Below are positions 18,820 through 21,932 of a stretch of 21,932 bases of DNA, one piece after another (the stretch's first letter is position 1; every line of letters starts with the position of its first letter). The notes beneath the pieces are model-generated. The model did not search any database. It saw only the letters and a list, made by a program, of their open reading frames with translations, and was not told the origin of the DNA. The DNA comes from Dunaliella salina (Eukaryota > Chlorophyta > Chlorophyceae > Chlamydomonadales > Dunaliellaceae). The DNA is taken from assembly GCA_002284615.2 (NCBI GenBank), contig MU069556.1, positions 106,704 to 128,635 of the forward strand, read 5' to 3'. The position numbers were made by a program, and so were the translations under genes.

Positions 18820-19490
18820 TCAAATGGTAAGTCCTCCACCTTTCCAGCTGCCCTGAGGGCTGCAAGCAAGCCCTGGATGTCAAGGATTATCTCATAATCT
18901 GTGAGGGGCATTGTATGCGATACAGGGTGCAGTTGGGTATTGTTTGGTGGGTCCTCCATCACGCCAGCAGCACTGAGGGCTGCAAGCCAGCCCTAGAGGT
19001 TGTAGGGTGTCAGCCTGTGAAGGTCAGGGGGGCAGCACAGGGCGTAATGGGTTTGAGCGAGAGGTCCTCCACCTGGCCAACTGCCGTAAGGGCTAAGAAG
19101 AAGCCCTGGAGGTCAGGGTATATTGAGTCTGCGAGGGCCATTGGATGCACTATGGGATGCAATTGATTTTAAAGGTAAAAGGTCATCCACCAACTTGCAG
19201 GCTTGCAACATCAGATGCTTTAAGGCTGCAAGCAGCCCTGGGAGTGAAGGGGTTGCTTTCAGTCTGCGAGGGCCATTGGGTGCACTTAAGGGTGCAAGAG
19301 GTTAAAAGAGGTTACAAGAGAAAGAGGGGCCATCAATCAACATGCGCGACTGCTAGGCTTGAGGGTGCGAGTATTTTAAGGGTGAAAGGTCCTCCACCGA
19401 CTTGCAGGCTTGCAACATCAGATGCTTTCAGGCTGCAAGCAGCCCTGGGAGTGAAGGGGTTTCTTTCAGTCTGTGAGAGCCACAGGGTGC
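18820..19490 (-). pseudogene. Array of five decayed copies of a helical-repeat exon start
   Basis: Units at about 18826-18925, 18948-19035, 19062-19148, 19185-19282 and 19388-19490 each repeat the intron 3' end (CAATGGCCCTCACAG-like) and the first 20-25 codons of the exon at 18566-18754. The nearest read DIQGLLAALRAAGKVEDL, then LTPYNL-stop-GWLAALSAAGVMED (TAG at 18993-18995), then YPDLQGFFLALTAVGQVEDL. The two farthest have lost the frame but share over 90% identity with each other over ~95 bases. All lie immediately 5' of the intact exon in gene order. Confidence 0.75.
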
Positions 19491-20300
19491 TTGAAATGCT
19501 CAATCGTCTCCAAGAGAGGATGATGATACGCACTGAAACAAAGCAGGTTGTTCAGCGCAACTGGTCCAAGGATGCACCAACACACAGCTGCGGTGTCAGT
19601 GCACTTGGGTGCAAGGGAGTGCAATCCAACGCAGTACAGTGTGATTGGGTGCAGGAGGGTCAGGGGGTCATAAGCTTCTGGGATTTTTGTATGTCAGCCT
19701 GCTTGGGAGCGGTGCACAAGGGTGCAGAAGGGTCAAAGGGTGCAGTTGAGTGCTGTAGGATGTAGTCATTGTCCGAGTCATTGTCCGGACAAACACGTTG
19801 CCTGTAGCGCCTGAAGGTTTGGGCAGGTGACAAGCCATTTTCAGTAGGTTGAAAGTGGTGTAATTGGGGAATACACATGAGGCGCCGTAGGGTTAGCTGC
19901 GGGGGTCATTGTGTGTCAGCCTGGAAGAGTCATATGGTTTGATAGTGCACAAAACGGCCACAGGACGCGGTTGGGTGCTGTAGGATGAAAAGGGGTGCAA
20001 TGGGGGAATGCCTTTGTGTGCAGTAACGTCATAGGGTCACAACTTGCTGGAGTCACTGTGTGTCAGCCTGCAAGGGTCAGACAAAGTGGGGTGTTAACAC
20101 CTCTTGCTGTGTGTTGGCAGTGGTGCAAGCTGTGCTGCATGCGCGCCTGCATGCGCTGCTGGGGCACCTCCACTGCTGCTCATGCTGGTTCAGATGGCAC
20201 TGAAACCATGAGAGGTGTCTGTGGTAATGCTGCTGCTGATGATTGGGCATGCTGCTGAGGATGGGGCAGGGCTACTTTGGGGTAACTCATTGTTAGTGTC
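19491..20300. repeat. Further degenerate repeats related to the exon-start array
   Basis: Words such as TGTGTCAGCCTGSAAGRGTCA (around 19912 and 20059), GTGCAGTTGAGTGCTGTAGG (19740) and GGTTGGGTGCTGTAGGATG (19969) continue the vocabulary of the array (CAGCCTGTGAAGGTCA, GGGTGCAAGAGG) toward 20100. No reading frame survives and no gene is recognised. Confidence 0.45.
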
Positions 20301-20334
20301 AGCGCTGACTGTTGGGTCTTTCCTTGATGCACGC
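20301..20334 (-). repeat. Duplicate of an acceptor/exon-start segment also at 16383-16416
   Basis: AGCGCTGACTGTTGGGTCTT and the following TCC-TT, TGCACGC match 16383-16416 at 32 of 34 bases. On the minus strand both contain AAGGAAAGACCCAACAG/TCAGCGCT. Downstream the two diverge (SALTLTMSYPKVALP here against SALKLRVSLISSDKEE at 16190-16400). Confidence 0.6.
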
Positions 20335-20421
20335 CGGCTGCATCCAGCACATACTTTTCCTTTCCTTTTTGCAAGGGAAGATGAGAGTACAAGGGCCTTA
20401 ACTGGGGCAAGACCTCGTCCT

Positions 20422-21455
20422 TGCTCATTGTCATCTTGCCATTGTCATCTTCCCATTGTAATTGTGCTCTTGCCATATTCATTGTTGTCTTGCCATTGTC
20501 ATTGCCATCAGGGATGGGTCATTTGTGATACGCGTATTTTAAAGAACACTAAAAATGGCCTTAAACTCGCGAATCGTAAAATTCGCTGGTTGGAGTGCGC
20601 GGTCAAATTCGTTAGTGAAAATTGCTGGGCACGCACATGCTCACACAGTTTGCACTTGTCCTTGCACTGCTTGGCCCCATCCGAGCCTTCAGGTGTGCCA
20701 TAATCGCACTCAGGACCCTTATCTTTTGGCATGATTAAATGTTTGTGGGGTTTGGGGGGTGGCGGGGAATGGTTGGGGGTGGTTGGGGGTGGGGTCCCAT
20801 GTTCAAATCCTGGTTCCCTCGCCCAAAACCTCCCCTCCCCAAAGTGGCCCTCTAAATTCGCGTATATACGCGACGCACACATATTTTACACGTACATACG
20901 CGAACGGTAACTCCCAGACCCGCGAATGACCCAATCCTGATTGCCATCTTGCCTTTGTCATTGTCATCTTGTCATTGCCGTTGTCATCTTGCCATTGTAA
21001 TTGTGCTCTTGCCGTTTCATTGTTGTCTTGCCATTGTCATTGCCATCTCGCCTTTGTCATTGTTATCTTATCATTGCCGTTGTCATCTTCCCATTGTAAT
21101 TGTGCTCTTGCCATTTTCATTGTTGTCTTGCCATCGTCATTGCCATCTTGCCTTTGTCATTGTCATCTTGTCATTGCCACTGTCATCTTGCTATTGACAA
21201 TTTTATCCTGCCAACATGATTGTGGACTTGCCATTCTCATTGTCATCTTGCCATTCTCATTGTCATCTTGCCGTTCTCATTGTCATCTTGCCATTCTCAT
21301 TGTCATTGTTACCTGCTTGCTATTGTCATTGTTTTCCTGCTATTCTCATTGTCATCTTGCCATTCTCATTGTCATTGTTATCCTGCTTGCTATTGTCATT
21401 GTTATCCTGCCATTGCCATTTTTATCCCGCCATTGCCATTGTCAGCTTGCCATTC
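20422..21455. repeat. CATTGTCATCTTGC-type minisatellite with ~99-bp higher-order unit
   Basis: The basic 14-base word CATTGTCATCTTGC and variants (CATTGCCATCTTGC, TAATTGTGCTCTTGC) repeat through the region. A higher-order unit beginning GCCTTTGTCATTG starts at 20951, 21050 and 21150. The array is interrupted by the element at 20509-20939. Long open frames such as LPFSLSSCHSHCH are by-products of the repeat. Confidence 0.92.
20509..20939. mobile_element. hAT-type MITE, 431 bp, inserted in the minisatellite
   Basis: The left end CAGGGATGGGTCATTTGTG and inverted right end CAGGATTGGGTCATTCGCG match at 15 of 19 positions. ATTGCCAT flanks both sides (20501-20508 and 20940-20947), the 8 bp expected of hAT. 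That word also occurs naturally in the array, so the duplication alone is weaker proof; the abrupt break of the array supports insertion. Both subterminal regions carry repeated CGCGTAT/CGCGAA words. The interior includes a G-rich tract (20747-20794) and a tRNA T-arm-like TGTTCAAATCCTGG. A minus-strand 124-codon frame (CKDKCKLCEHV) has no recognised domain. Confidence 0.82.
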
Positions 21456-21639
21456 AAAAAATACACATCATGCGATGAAGGGTGGTACCAACAATTTCCA
21501 TGTTGCCACATGGCGACGAAGGGTGCTCCTGGTATGCCCTCCTGAGCATCCCTCATCACCACCACTTATGAACAAATGCATCTTAAATGCAGCTCACCCT
21601 TAATCAAAACACTGTTTCAAGTAATGGGGCGTCAGTGGG

Positions 21640-21642
<3 letters not shown>

Positions 21643-21717
<75 letters not shown>
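21643..21717. repeat. (TG)n microsatellite
   Basis: A pure TG run of about 75 bases, 40 bases from the left direct repeat of retroposon S2. Confidence 0.98.
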
Positions 21718-21719
<2 letters not shown>

Positions 21720-21779
21720 GTCAGTGCAAAAAGCAGCCACACAAAAAAGGGCACGTGCTTACCTTGTCACTTGATGCCT

Positions 21780-21875
21780 TCATAATTTTTTATTTTTTTT
21801 ATTTTTTATTTTATTTTTTTTAATGATAAGGCTAGCGGTCAGTCGTTTTGACTGGAGGCCTTGTAGCCTTGTAAC
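21780..21875 (-). mobile_element. Short SINE-like retroposon, copy S2 (96 bp)
   Basis: On the minus strand it runs GTTACAAGGCTACAAGGCC, TCCAGTCAAAACGACTGACC, GCTAGCC, then a long A/T-rich A tail. It is flanked by a perfect 22-base direct repeat (21758-21779 and 21876-21897). The duplicated target includes ACAAG/GTAAG, a strong minus-strand 5' splice site. This is the copy with the longest tail and cleanest ends, so probably the youngest. Confidence 0.8.
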
Positions 21876-21880
21876 CTTAC

Positions 21881-21932
21881 CTTGTCACTTGATGCCTGGC
21901 AGCCGCACACACTTTGTCCATGAGCTTTTGCG
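21881..21932 (-). CDS. Candidate partial exon at the window edge
   Basis: On the minus strand QKLMDKVCAAARHQVTR ends at ACAAG/GTAAGG, a strong donor. The upstream part lies outside the window. A second frame is also open. The donor and the last 17 exon bases are duplicated at about 21758-21779 by the retroposon insertion. Product unknown. Confidence 0.3.

Noticed and set aside
20949..21603. Leu/Ser/Cys/His-rich frames that look like repeated membrane segments
   Set aside because: They are translations of the CATTGTCATCTTGC minisatellite, open in more than one frame and without splice or start context.

Overview
The window looks like nuclear DNA from a green alga. The one firmly identified gene, UFD1, reads like plant and algal UFD1 and is cut by GT-AG introns. 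The second gene resembles the octotricopeptide/FASTK-like helical-repeat proteins common in Chlorophyceae. The DNA is full of long (TG)n/(CA)n tracts, minisatellites and transposon debris, and contains a 451-base assembly gap. A chlorophycean alga (for example Dunaliella-like) is an inference; no rRNA or organelle marker confirms it. No prokaryotic operon, CRISPR array or phage is present.

Layout. 1-2460: repeat DNA with a complete non-autonomous hAT-type element (346-1428), flanked by a perfect 8-bp target duplication and inserted into an older dispersed repeat. 2460-6730: microsatellites, a few exon-like islands of uncertain meaning, a 24-bp minisatellite and a 29-bp triple repeat. 6731-11050 (minus): a UFD1 gene reconstructed in six exons with consistent splice phases, 262 codons. 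Its introns hold tandem repeats, a (TG)n tract, decayed copies of its own last exon and a short retroposon. 11240-11690: gap. 11775-15640: mostly diverged dispersed repeats and inverted repeats. 15640-20400 (minus): exons of a helical-repeat protein plus other exon-like islands, preceded by an array of decayed copies of the 5' half of one exon. 20420-21455: a CATTGTCATCTTGC-type minisatellite split by a 431-bp hAT-type MITE. 21643-21932: (TG)n and a third-gene exon edge carrying another copy of the short retroposon.

Most interesting results: (1) a very short SINE-like element of 92-96 bp in three copies, each flanked by 15-27 bp direct repeats, two of the three at 5' splice sites; (2) two hAT-type elements with identifiable termini and target duplications, one of which has an empty-site relative elsewhere in the window; (3) repeated duplication of the intron 3' end plus exon start, seen clearly in two genes and possibly at a third locus. 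UFD1 is a p97/Cdc48 cofactor and the second gene is probably an organelle RNA-binding protein; nothing suggests they work together.
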